A stretch of 64,000 nucleotides of DNA from Pedobacter sp. ASV28 (GTDB lineage: Bacteria > Bacteroidota > Bacteroidia > Sphingobacteriales > Sphingobacteriaceae): positions 1-64,000 of the forward strand of contig NZ_JAELTN010000017.1 of assembly GCF_016428855.1 (NCBI RefSeq), given 5' to 3'. Position 1 is the stretch's first letter. Each line of letters opens with the position of its first letter. The notes under the pieces are model-generated. The model was not told the origin of the DNA and made no database searches. It was given only the letters and a program-made list of their open reading frames with translations. Positions 53,402 to 62,029 of this stretch are shown here, one piece after another. The position numbers were made by a program, and so were the translations under genes.

Positions 53402-54412
53402 TTAGAGCAATAATTGGCTTTTGTATTCTGGCAAAATCGCCTTAAAATCTGCTATGGTATCTATCAGATTTTTATCTGATGCACCACCGGCAGCATTCCT
53501 ATGCCCTCCCCCTTGAAAATATTTCTTGCAAATCTCATTGGCCGGAAAATCGCCGGTTGAACGCAAAGATAATTTTACCCGATCTGTTCGTTCAATGATA
53601 AAAGCAGCCAATTTTATTCCATTAATAGACAGCGCATAATTAACAATGCCCTCGGTGTCTCCCGTACTGATATGGTATTTCTCCAACTCTTCCTTCGAAA
53701 CGGTAATCAAGGCGGTATTAAAATCCCTTAAGATCTCTAATTTATTAGAAAGACAGTAACCTAAAAATCGCAGGCGGTTTTCTGAAGCATTATCATACAC
53801 CAATTGATGTATACGCCAATGCTCAGCACCCAGATCGATCAGGTCTGCAGCAATGCGGTACACGGCAGAAGTTGCCGAAGGAAAGCGAAATGATCCCGAA
53901 TCGGTCATGATACCCGTATATAAGCAGGTAGCCACATCTTTGTTTATCAAATTGGCCTCTTTCATTACATTAACTATGAAGTCATATACCAATTGGGCAG
54001 CAGCACAGGCGTTAATATCCCAATGACGAAAATCATCAAAATCTTCAGGCTCCAAATGATGGTCTATCATTAGTTTAATGGCTGAAGAAGTCCTGATATG
54101 TTCACCCAGATCATTGATCCTGCTCAACGTATTAAAGTCCAAGCAAAAAATCAAAGCGGCCTCTTCCACCAGACCAATAGATTTTGCCACATTTTCGGTA
54201 TAGATGATCACCTCTGAATTATTAGGCATCCAATGCAGAAATTCGGGATAATCTGTAGGCGTAATCAAATTCACATGATGGCCCTTTTGAATAAGGTAGG
54301 CATAAAGGCCCAAAGACGAGCCCATCGCATCGCCATCTGGCTTATGATGTGTAGTGATCACTATTTTTTGTGGCGTAGCCAGCAAGTCTTTTAACTCAGA
54401 AACTGATATCAT
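53402..54412 (-). CDS. DHH-family phosphoesterase (NrnA-like)
   Basis: A 336-residue DHH/DHHA1 protein similar to bifunctional oligoribonuclease and PAP phosphatase NrnA. Metal ligands appear in TTHHKPDGDAMGSS (20-33), FCLDFNTL, MIDHHLEP and the TDSGSFRFP segment, and the C-terminal DHHA1 region ends with the glycine-rich GGGHRNAAGG. It may degrade nanoRNA and 3'-phosphoadenosine 5'-phosphate, or cyclic dinucleotide products. Confidence 0.92.
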   Translation of the reverse strand: MISVSELKDLLATPQKIVITTHHKPDGDAMGSSLGLYAYLIQKGHHVNLITPTDYPEFLHWMPNNSEVIIYTENVAKSIGLVEEAALIFCLDFNTLSRINDLGEHIRTSSAIKLMIDHHLEPEDFDDFRHWDINACAAAQLVYDFIVNVMKEANLINKDVATCLYTGIMTDSGSFRFPSATSAVYRIAADLIDLGAEHWRIHQLVYDNASENRLRFLGYCLSNKLEILRDFNTALITVSKEELEKYHISTGDTEGIVNYALSINGIKLAAFIIERTDRVKLSLRSTGDFPANEICKKYFQGGGHRNAAGGASDKNLIDTIADFKAILPEYKSQLLL

Positions 54413-54609
54413 ATAATTATAATTGCGAAGTTAATGATTTAAGGTTGAATATTGCTTAATTGTTAAACTGTTGATTTGACAAATTGTTATAAATGATAAG
54501 CCAAGTAAACCGAAAAACGGGGCTATAGAGACAGCACACTACGGTAACTGCTTTCTTAAAAACTAAAAGTTTTCTTCTGCTAATGATGTATTATTTAGGT
54601 CAATAATTG

Positions 54610-54617
54610 TATTTTTG
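54610..54617 (+). promoter_or_regulatory. Probable -7 element of ndk
   Basis: TATTTTTG matches TAnnTTTG, 17 nt before the ndk start codon. No clear TTG at the ideal distance. Confidence 0.5.
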
Positions 54618-54634
54618 CAAAAATTTTTATAAAA

Positions 54635-55054
54635 ATGAGCACAAATAGAACCTTTACTATGATTAAGCCTGATGCCGTTGCTAACGGACATATTGGTGCT
54701 ATCATAAATGATATTACTAAGGCAGGATTTAAAATCATCGCTTTAAAATACACTAGATTATCTGCTGAAAAAGCTGGAGAATTTTATGCAGTCCACAAAG
54801 AACGTCCATTTTACAATGACCTGGTAAGCTTTATGTCTTCGGGACCAATTGTAGCTGCTATCCTAGAAAAAGACAATGCCATTGAGGAGTTCAGAAAACT
54901 GATTGGCGCAACTAACCCAGCTGAAGCGGCCGAAGGTACCATTCGCCAGAAATATGCAAAATCTATTGATGCAAATGCGGTTCACGGTTCTGACTCTGAC
55001 GAGAATGCACAAATTGAAGGTGATTTCTTCTTCACTGCAGACGAGCGTTTTTAA
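54635..55054 (+). CDS. ndk: Nucleoside diphosphate kinase
   Basis: A 139-residue enzyme that exchanges the gamma-phosphate between NTPs and NDPs. K11 in MIKPDAV and catalytic H117 in ANAVHGSDS are in the usual places. Length is normal. Monocistronic, with terminator. Confidence 0.98.
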   Translation: MSTNRTFTMIKPDAVANGHIGAIINDITKAGFKIIALKYTRLSAEKAGEFYAVHKERPFYNDLVSFMSSGPIVAAILEKDNAIEEFRKLIGATNPAEAAEGTIRQKYAKSIDANAVHGSDSDENAQIEGDFFFTADERF

Positions 55055-55078
55055 TCAAGGTATAAATTGATTTTACAG

Positions 55079-55110
55079 ATAAGCATCCCATATTAGGATG
55101 CTTATTTTTT
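55079..55110 (+). terminator. Terminator of ndk
   Basis: Arms ATAAGCATCC (55079-55088) and GGATGCTTAT (55096-55105) with a 7-nt loop, followed by T residues to 55110, 24 nt after the stop. Confidence 0.88.
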
Positions 55111-55140
55111 ATTTGTATATTTCGAAACTCAATATTTAAA

Positions 55141-55920
55141 ATGAAGAAGACTTATATTATTGCTTTGGCCTCTATTTTTGCCATTAGCGCTAACGCACAA
55201 ACCCAACCTAAAACCAATACTGCGGCAAAGAACACTACGGCAGCAAAAAAGGCCTCACCTACAAAAAAAACAACCACTATTGCAGCGAAGCCTGTGGTTT
55301 TTAAGAGCAAGCTAGATTCTGCCAGTTATGCTTTTGGCCTTGCCATGGCCAGCAACCTTAAATCTGGAGGGCTGGAATCATTAAACTATGAGCTATTGAA
55401 CAAAGGCATGAAAGATGCTTTTTCGGGAGGCAATGCCTTAATGACCGAGCAAGTATCACAAACGGCTATCAATAGCTTATTTGAAAGCCTAGCTAAAGTT
55501 CGTGAAGAAAAAGACAAGGAAAAATATGCACCGGCCATTAAAGAAGGTGAAAATTTTCTTGCACAGAACAAGACAAAACCAGGCATCAAAACAACTGCAA
55601 GTGGCTTACAATATGAGGTCATTACACCAGGAGCTGGGGTAAAACCCAAAGCTACCGACCAAGTTACGGTACACTACAAGGGCACGCTCCTTAATGGTAA
55701 ACAGTTTGACAGTTCTTATGATAGAAACGAACCTGCAACATTTGGACTTAATCAGGTGATCAAAGGATGGACAGAAGGTGTTCAGCTTATGCCAGAAGGT
55801 GCAAAATATAGATTTTTCATTCCTTATCAATTGGCTTATGGTGGCAGGGGCGCAGGAGAAGATATCCCTCCATTCAGCACGCTGATATTTGAAGTGGAAC
55901 TGATCAAGGTAGGTCAATAA
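55141..55920 (+). CDS. FKBP-type peptidyl-prolyl isomerase, Mip-like
   Basis: A 259-residue exported isomerase. Signal peptide MKKTYIIALAS... cleaved near SANAQ (about 20), a Lys/Thr/Ala-rich linker (20-55), an N-terminal dimerisation-type helical part (about 58-140, SYAFGLAMASNLK), and a complete FKBP domain (about 155-258: DQVTVHYKGTL, GWTEGVQLMPEG, IPYQLAYGGRGAG). It probably assists folding in the periplasm. It starts 31 bp after the ndk terminator. Confidence 0.93.
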   Translation: MKKTYIIALASIFAISANAQTQPKTNTAAKNTTAAKKASPTKKTTTIAAKPVVFKSKLDSASYAFGLAMASNLKSGGLESLNYELLNKGMKDAFSGGNALMTEQVSQTAINSLFESLAKVREEKDKEKYAPAIKEGENFLAQNKTKPGIKTTASGLQYEVITPGAGVKPKATDQVTVHYKGTLLNGKQFDSSYDRNEPATFGLNQVIKGWTEGVQLMPEGAKYRFFIPYQLAYGGRGAGEDIPPFSTLIFEVELIKVGQ

Positions 55921-55976
55921 TTATTTAAAACTTTTATAGGACAATGCTGTTTTAATACCATAAAACGGCATTTCTT

Positions 55977-56153
55977 ATGAAAAAAATAATTCCCATGGCT
56001 TTTATAGCCACATTATGCACCACACTGTCCAGCTGCGAATTGATAGAGGGTATCTTTAAGACTGGGATGTGGACAGGAATAATTCTAGTAGTGATTATCA
56101 TTGCCCTGTTGGGCTGGTTAATTTCCAAGCTCTTCGGAGGGAACAAGGAATAA
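55977..56153 (+). CDS. Small lipoprotein with one membrane helix (58 aa)
   Basis: A short gene, below usual length cutoffs. The protein starts MKKIIPMAFIATLCTTLSSC, with a lipobox-type LSSC (Cys20), then ELIEGIFKTGMWTG and a strong helix (about 35-50) ending KLFGGNKE. I recall closely similar short proteins as conserved in Sphingobacteriaceae, which I cannot check. It follows the Mip-like FKBP gene by 56 bp and its stop codon lies in a hairpin. Function unknown. Confidence 0.72.
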   Translation: MKKIIPMAFIATLCTTLSSCELIEGIFKTGMWTGIILVVIIIALLGWLISKLFGGNKE

Positions 56154-56177
56154 GGTTGGTTTTTCCCAGCCTTATTC
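56148..56177. terminator. Hairpin between convergent genes
   Basis: A 12-bp stem with one wobble (GAATAAGGTTGG at 56148-56159 and CCAGCCTTATTC at 56166-56177) overlaps the stop of the small lipoprotein gene and touches the stop of the convergent DciA-like gene. U-tracts are weak on both sides. Confidence 0.55.
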
Positions 56178-56467
56178 TATAAAAAAACGATCTCAAAAAT
56201 CACTTTGGACCCTACCCGCTCATTGAGTTTGTCAATAATGGCAGATTTGACCATCAACAATTCGTTCTTCACGACAGAAGATTCTATTCGAACAAAAAGT
56301 TTTTTCTGGCTAACATAAATCTGCTTGGTTCTATTGGCTACTGCAGCTCCCATAATTTCGGGCCATAAAGACACTACACCCGTCTCATCAAATTTTCCAC
56401 GAAGCTTATAATGTGCAAGCATCTTGTCAATGGCCTGCTTTAATGTGATATCATTAGGTTTACGCAT
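56177..56467 (-). CDS. DUF721/DciA-like protein
   Basis: A 96-residue protein of the DUF721 family, related to DciA, which loads the replicative helicase in bacteria without DnaC. The core pattern HYKLRGKFDETGVVSLWPEIMG, VANRTKQIYV and KLFVRIESSVVKNELLM matches. It overlaps the recF start by 8 bp, an arrangement common among Bacteroidota and supporting a replication role. Confidence 0.88.
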   Translation of the reverse strand: MRKPNDITLKQAIDKMLAHYKLRGKFDETGVVSLWPEIMGAAVANRTKQIYVSQKKLFVRIESSVVKNELLMVKSAIIDKLNERVGSKVIFEIVFL

Positions 56468-57563
56468 GTTCTACCACTCCATTCTTTACATTAAACAAAT
56501 CTACTTCCACGGCTATTTCCTTAAAAACGGCCAATACCCGATCTTTATTCGTATCTGTGATAAAGATTTGTCCAAAATCATGATGCGAAACCATTTCCAT
56601 TAGCTTATGTATTCTTTGGTTATCTAATTTATCAAAAATATCATCCAATAACAATAAAGGCTTAAACCCTTTAAACTTTTGCAGGTAGCTATATTGAGCA
56701 AGCTTAAGTGCAATTAGAAAGGATTTCTGTTGTCCTTGTGAGCCGAATTTTTTCAAAGGCATTTCTGCGATGGTAAAAAGTAGCTCATCTTTATGGATGC
56801 CTGTAGTAGTTCTTTCCAATAACCTGTCTTTTTCTATCGACCCCGCTAGCAAATCTTCAAAACGTTGTTCGTTGAGCTGAGATTGGTAGACTAAAGATAC
56901 CTGTTCGGCATCATGGGTAATAAAAGTATAGTGTTGGTTAAATAAGGGAATAAAATCTACCAGGAACTGTTTACGTTTTTCAAAGATGAGATTGCCCGAG
57001 CTAACCAACTGTTCATCTAAAATCTGTAAAAGCGTTACATCCAATTTTCGAGTGGCGGCAACCTGTTTCAGCAATGAGTTTCGATTTAACAAATGTTTAT
57101 TGTAGATGATCAGCTCATCCAGATATTTAGGATCTGTTTGCGAAATTACATTATCAATAAACCTTCGCCGTTCCTCACTTCCATCCATAATCAGGTTAAT
57201 GTCATAGGGAGAGATCATAACGACCGGAAACAATCCGATATGGTCGGCCAATTTATCGTACTCTTTTTTGTTTCTTTTAAACGATTTTTTTTGGTTCCGC
57301 TTTAGCCCACAGGAAATTTTTTCGTTCTTTTCAGTCCTATCAAAATCGCCCTGCACCAAAAAAAAATCTTCATCAACTTTGATCTGCTGGCTATCTATCG
57401 GATTAAAATAGCTTTTACAGAGGCATAGGTAATGTATGGCATCCAGTAGATTAGTTTTCCCTGCACCATTGTTGCCCACAAATGCATTCACTGTCTTGGC
57501 AAAACTAAGGTTGGCCGAAGCATAATTTTTGAAATTGAGAAGGGTAATGTTTTTTAGCCACAT
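56460..57563 (-). CDS. recF: DNA replication and repair protein RecF
   Basis: A 367-residue SMC-like ATPase acting with RecOR at gaps during recombinational repair. Walker A is G30-N-N-G-A-G-K-T37, the signature and Walker B region is SQGQQKSFLIALKLA followed by LLLLDDIFDKLD. Length normal. It is coupled to the DUF721 gene and has a -7 element upstream. Confidence 0.97.
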   Translation of the reverse strand: MWLKNITLLNFKNYASANLSFAKTVNAFVGNNGAGKTNLLDAIHYLCLCKSYFNPIDSQQIKVDEDFFLVQGDFDRTEKNEKISCGLKRNQKKSFKRNKKEYDKLADHIGLFPVVMISPYDINLIMDGSEERRRFIDNVISQTDPKYLDELIIYNKHLLNRNSLLKQVAATRKLDVTLLQILDEQLVSSGNLIFEKRKQFLVDFIPLFNQHYTFITHDAEQVSLVYQSQLNEQRFEDLLAGSIEKDRLLERTTTGIHKDELLFTIAEMPLKKFGSQGQQKSFLIALKLAQYSYLQKFKGFKPLLLLDDIFDKLDNQRIHKLMEMVSHHDFGQIFITDTNKDRVLAVFKEIAVEVDLFNVKNGVVEHA

Positions 57564-57573
57564 AACGGAAAGC

Positions 57574-57581
57574 CAAAGTTA
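57574..57581 (-). promoter_or_regulatory. Possible -7 element of recF
   Basis: The minus strand reads TAACTTTG, fitting TAnnTTTG, 10 nt before the recF start codon. No TTG partner. Confidence 0.42.
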
Positions 57582-57634
57582 CCCTTTTTTAGTTTTGCTA
57601 ATACACTAAAGTTTAATTAAATAGTTAAAAGGGG

Positions 57635-57664
57635 TTGATACTTTAAATGAAAAATGTATTTTTG
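57635..57664 (+). promoter_or_regulatory. Promoter of the TPR protein gene
   Basis: TTG (57635-57637), a 19-nt spacer and TATTTTTG (57657-57664) is the best-fitting Bacteroidota promoter in the window. It contains the ATG at 57647, which therefore cannot be the start; the next in-frame ATG at 57689 gives a 25-nt gap after the -7 element. Confidence 0.72.
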
Positions 57665-57688
57665 CAATCCTTTAATTTTAATCATAAA

Positions 57689-58357
57689 ATGTCTGCAACA
57701 GAGAAAGAAACAGAACAACCCGTAAGAAAAGGTTCTTTTATACAAGAGAATACTAAAAGCTTAGGATTTATTGCTGGAGCTATAGTAGTTCTAATTGGTA
57801 TATTCATCTGGTATCAAAATGTTTATTTAAAGAATAGAGCAGAAGATGCGGCCAACCAAATGTTCAAAGCAGAGCAGTTTGTAGGTGTAGATTCGCTAGC
57901 TAACAAAGCAATTAATGGAGAGGGTGGTTATCCGGGCCTTGAAAAAATTGCCGAAGAGTATGAAAATACAAAATCTGCTAATCTGGCCAATTTATATTTG
58001 GGCGGTATCTACCTACGTAAAGGCGACTACAAAAAAGCAACTGAAGCTTTGGGTAAATATAGTCCAACCGGAAGCCCTGTTGCCGATCCTTTAGCATTGG
58101 GATTACTGGGAGATGCCTATAGCGAGCTTAAAGACTTTAAGCAAGCTGCCACTTATTACAAAAAAGCAGTTGATAAATCTACCAATAAGTTTACCTCGCC
58201 AATGTTTTTGAAAAAATTAGGCTTAGTAAACGAAACCTTGAAAGATTTCAAAGCTGCCGAAGAAGCTTACACTAAAATCAAAACCCAGTTCCCTGAGAGC
58301 CAGGAAGCCCAGATGATTGATGAGTACATTGCCAGAGCGAATGCTCAAATAAAATAA
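57689..58357 (+). CDS. Membrane-anchored TPR protein
   Basis: A 222-residue protein (start moved to 57689 by promoter evidence). A short cytoplasmic N-terminus is followed by one helix (about 24-43, GFIAGAIVVLIGIFIWY), and then several tetratricopeptide-like repeats (about 55-215, including LANLYLGGIYLRKGDYKKATEAL and LGLLGDAYSELKDFKQAATYYKKAV). It resembles the YfgM/BamD-adjacent anchored TPR group; partner unknown. A terminator follows 20 bp later. Confidence 0.88.
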   Translation: MSATEKETEQPVRKGSFIQENTKSLGFIAGAIVVLIGIFIWYQNVYLKNRAEDAANQMFKAEQFVGVDSLANKAINGEGGYPGLEKIAEEYENTKSANLANLYLGGIYLRKGDYKKATEALGKYSPTGSPVADPLALGLLGDAYSELKDFKQAATYYKKAVDKSTNKFTSPMFLKKLGLVNETLKDFKAAEEAYTKIKTQFPESQEAQMIDEYIARANAQIK

Positions 58358-58376
58358 TTCCCCAAATCTTGGGTAG

Positions 58377-58406
58377 AAGGCTTCCAAATGTTTGGAAGCC
58401 TTTTTT
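58377..58406 (+). terminator. Terminator of the TPR protein gene
   Basis: Arms AAGGCTTCCAA (58377-58387) and TTGGAAGCCTT (58392-58402) with a 4-nt loop, then T to 58406. Confidence 0.92.
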
Positions 58407-58554
58407 ATGCCCTATGCTACCCAATATTTTTTCAAATCTTTCCGACCTTTCAAAAATTAAACTTAGCCTTTTGGTGCCCAAATTTGCTTGCCCTAAAAGC
58501 AACATTCTGGCTTTCAAGGCAAACGAAACCTAACAAGTAAACAACTAAAAAACC

Positions 58555-58562
58555 TATCTTTG
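58555..58562 (+). promoter_or_regulatory. Probable -7 element of ribH
   Basis: TATCTTTG fits TAnnTTTG and lies 4 nt before the ribH start codon. Without a TTG at the usual distance it is only a partial match, and the gap would give a near-leaderless mRNA. Confidence 0.42.
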
Positions 58563-58566
58563 CATC

Positions 58567-59058
58567 ATGGCAACACACCTTAAAAACCTATCAGATTTTT
58601 CACATACGACCATACCCTCAGGTAAAGGCTATAAAATGGCGATCATCGTTGCAGAATGGAATGCCAAAATTACAGGAGCGCTATACCAGGGTGCTTTCGA
58701 CACTTTGATTAAACAAGGCGTTGACGAGAGCGATATTTTATCCCTGAGTGTACCTGGAACTTTTGAGCTTACCGGGGCCGCCGATATGCTGTTAAATAAA
58801 AAAAGCGACCTTGACGCGGTGATCTGCATCGGATGTGTAATACAGGGCGACACCAAACACTTTGATTTTATTTGCGACGCCGCTGCCCATGGCATTACCA
58901 ATGTGGGGATAAAATACAGTAAGCCCGTCATATTTGGCGTATTAACCACCAATGACGAACAGCAAGCTATTGACCGGGCAGGAGGTAAACATGGCAACAA
59001 AGGAGATGAAGCCGCCATTACCGCACTAAAAATGGCCGAATATGCATCAAGTTTATAG
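58567..59058 (+). CDS. ribH: 6,7-dimethyl-8-ribityllumazine synthase
   Basis: A 163-residue riboflavin enzyme that condenses 3,4-dihydroxybutanone 4-phosphate with the pyrimidinedione. The W31 stretch AEWNAKITGAL, SVPGTFEL (61-68), the GCVIQGDTKHFDFI region with catalytic H98, and VLTTNDEQQAIDRAGGKHGNKG match the family. Length normal. No other rib gene lies in the window, so the pathway is dispersed. Confidence 0.97.
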   Translation: MATHLKNLSDFSHTTIPSGKGYKMAIIVAEWNAKITGALYQGAFDTLIKQGVDESDILSLSVPGTFELTGAADMLLNKKSDLDAVICIGCVIQGDTKHFDFICDAAAHGITNVGIKYSKPVIFGVLTTNDEQQAIDRAGGKHGNKGDEAAITALKMAEYASSL

Positions 59059-59204
59059 ACCATAACAATTTATTGTCAGAAAAACTGTACTTTAGTAACT
59101 TAAAATCAACCTTTAAGGTGAAAAATCATGCATACAACATCCACAAACAGCTAGAAATTTGCCATGATCATTTCATTACTACTGAAAACAAAAACTATAT
59201 CCGA

Positions 59205-59324
59205 ATGAAAAAAGTAGCTATTCTTTTGTTATTTTTATTCTGTGCCATCACAGTTTTAGAATCGTGTTCTAACCGCTTGTGCCCTGCCTATAGCTCTTAT
59301 CCTGAAGCCAAAAGAAGGAGATAA
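59205..59324 (+). CDS. Very small lipoprotein (39 aa) upstream of ytxJ
   Basis: The preferred start at 59205 gives MKKVAILLLFLFC, a hydrophobic core and a lipobox-like TVLESC (Cys20), then a short charged tail SNRLCPAYSSYPEAKRRR. An upstream in-frame ATG at 59073 would bury this signal and is unlikely. The stop is 3 bp before the ytxJ start, so the genes are probably co-translated. Family unknown; two further Cys (19-25 region) might matter for thiol chemistry. Confidence 0.6.
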   Translation: MKKVAILLLFLFCAITVLESCSNRLCPAYSSYPEAKRRR

Positions 59325-59327
59325 CAC

Positions 59328-59660
59328 ATGCAGTGGAATGACCTTAATGAAATTGCCCAAATAGACGAGATTAAAAAACATGAGGGCTATAGTGTTATTT
59401 TCAAACACAGCACAAGGTGTTCTATCAGTCTAATGGCAAAAAGAAACTTCGAACTGGATTGGGGAAATATCCCTAAAGGTACCGAGTTTTATTTCCTCGA
59501 CCTGATCAATCACCGTGATATTTCCAGCTATATTGCCGATGTTTTCCATGTACATCACGAATCGCCGCAAGTGCTTCTCATTAAAAATGGCGAATGCCTG
59601 TTAGACGCATCACATGGTGATATTTCTGCAGATGAAATTACCGAGGTGATCTCAAACTAG
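59328..59660 (+). CDS. ytxJ: YtxJ-family bacillithiol-associated thioredoxin-like protein
   Basis: A 110-residue monothiol thioredoxin-like protein. The segment VIFKHSTRCSISLMAKRNFEL has a single Cys (C31) in the place of a redox motif, and HHESPQVLLIKNGECLLDASHGDI follows, as in YtxJ, proposed as a bacilliredoxin. Together with YpdA at 47 kb this suggests bacillithiol-based protein thiol repair. It is preceded by the 39-residue lipoprotein gene. Confidence 0.87.
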   Translation: MQWNDLNEIAQIDEIKKHEGYSVIFKHSTRCSISLMAKRNFELDWGNIPKGTEFYFLDLINHRDISSYIADVFHVHHESPQVLLIKNGECLLDASHGDISADEITEVISN

Positions 59661-59682
59661 GCCTAACTTATCTTTTTCCCAT

Positions 59683-59715
59683 AAAAAAATGCCAGCTCTT
59701 TCAATGAACTGGCAT
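59683..59715 (-). terminator. Terminator of mqo
   Basis: Arms ATGCCAG (59689-59695) and CTGGCAT (59709-59715); the minus strand continues into seven T (59689-59683). It lies 34 bp past the mqo stop and may also limit ytxJ transcription weakly. Confidence 0.82.
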
Positions 59716-59748
59716 ATTATTTAATTGCTGTAAAATCAAGTGTCAGCC

Positions 59749-61266
59749 CTAAGATATTGCCAGACTATTGAGTTTTAAAATAGCAGAGGTACGTCGACGG
59801 GTTTCATTACACAGCTCGTCATCATTGGCCAGTTTTTGGCCATAGCTGGGTATCATCATTCTGATCTTGCTTTGCCAATCGGCTGTCTGCATATGTTTCT
59901 TAAAGCACCTGTTCATAAGGTCCAACATAATAGACACTGCGGTAGATGCTCCCGGAGAAGCCCCCAATAAAGCAGCTATAGAACCATCTGCAGCACTTAC
60001 CACCTCAGTTCCAAATTCCAGGATTCCACCTCCACTTGGTTTTTTCTTGATCACCTGAACCCTTTGACCCGCCAATTCCAACTCCCAATCTTTTATATCT
60101 GCATTGGGCATATATTCTTTTAAAGCTTCAAACCTATCTTCTGGAGATTGCCTCACCTGTTCTATCAGATATTTTGTTAAATCGATACTTTTCAATCCCG
60201 CCGAGATCATAGGACGAATATTACTGATCTTGATAGACGCAGCTAAATCAAAATACGATCCATTTTTCAAAAACTTAGTTGAAAAGCCGGCATAAGGTCC
60301 AAACAATAGGGCCTGTTTACCATTAATTATCCTGGTATCTAAGTGAGGTACCGACATTGGTGGAGCCCCAACTGCCGCCTTACCATAAACTTTTGCATGG
60401 TGCTGGGCAATGACCTCTTCATTGGTACATTTCAACCATTGACCACTTACCGGAAAACCGCCAAAACCTTTTCCTTCTTTGATTCCAGATTTTTCCAACA
60501 GCAATAATGAACCACCACCTGCACCAATAAACACAAACTTAGCTGTGCATTTCTTCTTTTTCCCTGTGTCTAAATCCTTAACTTTCACTTCCCAGCTTCC
60601 TCCATCTTGCTGATCGAGATCACGTATTTCATGATGGAAATGTAGACTTACCTTATCCTGTTTGGCCAGGTAATTGAACATTTCCCTGGTAAGCGATCCA
60701 AAATTGACATCTGTACCCAAATCCATTTTGGTAGCCGCAATAGGTTCATCTGCCTTCCTTCCTTCCATAACCAAAGGCATCCAATCTTTAATTTCTTCTG
60801 CTTTTTCACTGTACTGCATATCGCTGAACAAATTAAACTCTTTTAAGTTATGGTAACGGGTCTTCAAATAATCTACATTTTTCTTTCCCCACACAAAACT
60901 GAGGTGAGGTATATTCCTAATGAAAGAACAAGGATCAGACAAAATGCCCTTCTCTAATAGGTAAGCCCAAAATTGTTTTGAAATTTCAAATGATTCGGCA
61001 ATGGCAACCGCCTTTTTAACATCTACAGTACCATTTGCCTTTTGTGGGGTATAATTTAATTCGCAAAAAGCCGAATGCCCTGTACCTGCATTATTCCAAG
61101 CATCAGAACTTTCTGCCGCTGCCACGTCTAAACGTTCATAAATTTCTATGCTCAAGCTAGGTTCCAATTCTTTTAAAAGTACACCAAGCGTTGCGCTCAT
61201 GATGCCCGCTCCTATCAAGATAACATCTGCGTCGGTTTCAACAACCGTCTTCTTTTTTTTGCTCAT
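59749..61266 (-). CDS. mqo: Malate:quinone oxidoreductase
   Basis: A 505-residue FAD enzyme that oxidises malate to oxaloacetate and passes electrons to quinone in the membrane-linked TCA cycle. The FAD motif GAGIMSATLG (18-27), AESSDAWNNAGTGHSAFCELNYTPQ, and the C-terminal GTEVVSAADGSIAALLGASPGASTA are family-specific. Length fits. Monocistronic, with terminator. Confidence 0.97.
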   Translation of the reverse strand: MSKKKKTVVETDADVILIGAGIMSATLGVLLKELEPSLSIEIYERLDVAAAESSDAWNNAGTGHSAFCELNYTPQKANGTVDVKKAVAIAESFEISKQFWAYLLEKGILSDPCSFIRNIPHLSFVWGKKNVDYLKTRYHNLKEFNLFSDMQYSEKAEEIKDWMPLVMEGRKADEPIAATKMDLGTDVNFGSLTREMFNYLAKQDKVSLHFHHEIRDLDQQDGGSWEVKVKDLDTGKKKKCTAKFVFIGAGGGSLLLLEKSGIKEGKGFGGFPVSGQWLKCTNEEVIAQHHAKVYGKAAVGAPPMSVPHLDTRIINGKQALLFGPYAGFSTKFLKNGSYFDLAASIKISNIRPMISAGLKSIDLTKYLIEQVRQSPEDRFEALKEYMPNADIKDWELELAGQRVQVIKKKPSGGGILEFGTEVVSAADGSIAALLGASPGASTAVSIMLDLMNRCFKKHMQTADWQSKIRMMIPSYGQKLANDDELCNETRRRTSAILKLNSLAIS

Positions 61267-61323
61267 TTTTCAACCAAATATTTTACCTGCTCAAATATTA
61301 CTCATGTAAGCAAGCTTGTATAA

Positions 61324-61731
61324 CTAGTAACTAAAAGTTATGTTTTGTTTTATTTCAGGGTGCAGACTATAAGCCACGGGGCATGTTCTTGCCGCACGCT
61401 CAATAATTGCCCTGTCCTTATCGGAATAATCATTTGAAGGGAACTGAAGATGAACTACAATTTCACTAACCCTACGTGGATTTTCGGCCATGATCTTTGT
61501 AATTTCCGCTGTTGCCCCATCAATATTAAAACCATGCGACTTCGCCGCAATGCCTACAATGGTTAACATGCAATTACCCAGGGAGTTTGCCAGTAGGTCT
61601 GTAGGAGAAAAGGCTTCTCCTCTACCTTGATTATCAGTAGGTGCATCGGTAACAATCTCCTTCCCCGACTTTATGTGTACAGATTTTGTCCTTAAATCTC
61701 CTGTATAAGTAATTTTTGAAGTAGCCATCAC
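61324..61731 (-). CDS. OsmC-family peroxiredoxin-like protein
   Basis: A 135-residue OsmC/Ohr-fold thiol peroxidase-like protein. Two redox Cys are in place, C54 in NSLGNCMLTI and C117 in AARTCPVAYSL, so thiol-dependent hydroperoxide reduction is likely. Length is short, as for the YhfA/OsmC-like branch. It follows mqo at 57 bp in the same direction but has its own -7 element. Confidence 0.92.
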   Translation of the reverse strand: MMATSKITYTGDLRTKSVHIKSGKEIVTDAPTDNQGRGEAFSPTDLLANSLGNCMLTIVGIAAKSHGFNIDGATAEITKIMAENPRRVSEIVVHLQFPSNDYSDKDRAIIERAARTCPVAYSLHPEIKQNITFSY

Positions 61732-61743
61732 TTGTTATTTTCG

Positions 61744-61751
61744 CAAATTTA
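61744..61751 (-). promoter_or_regulatory. Possible -7 element of OsmC-like gene
   Basis: The minus strand reads TAAATTTG, fitting TAnnTTTG, 12 nt before the start codon. No TTG partner. Confidence 0.4.
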
Positions 61752-62029
61752 CTGCTTAAAATCAAATTATTATGTAATAAAATTGAAGTTTTGCCATCAA
61801 ATTAAAAAACCATATCCTTTTCCTAAACACTATAACATCCAAAAGGGAGACATTGTTACAAATCCAATGTAAATCATGGTCCTTATTCTGGCTATTTCGC
61901 ACCTACCTGTAACCTACCATTAGGGGTTTGGCCACAGATACCTGGTTCTTTTTAGGCAAATACTTAACTAACGCACAAATCTATGGCTATTGAAATATAA
62001 AAGGCAGGTGATTTTGTAGCACTTTTTGG

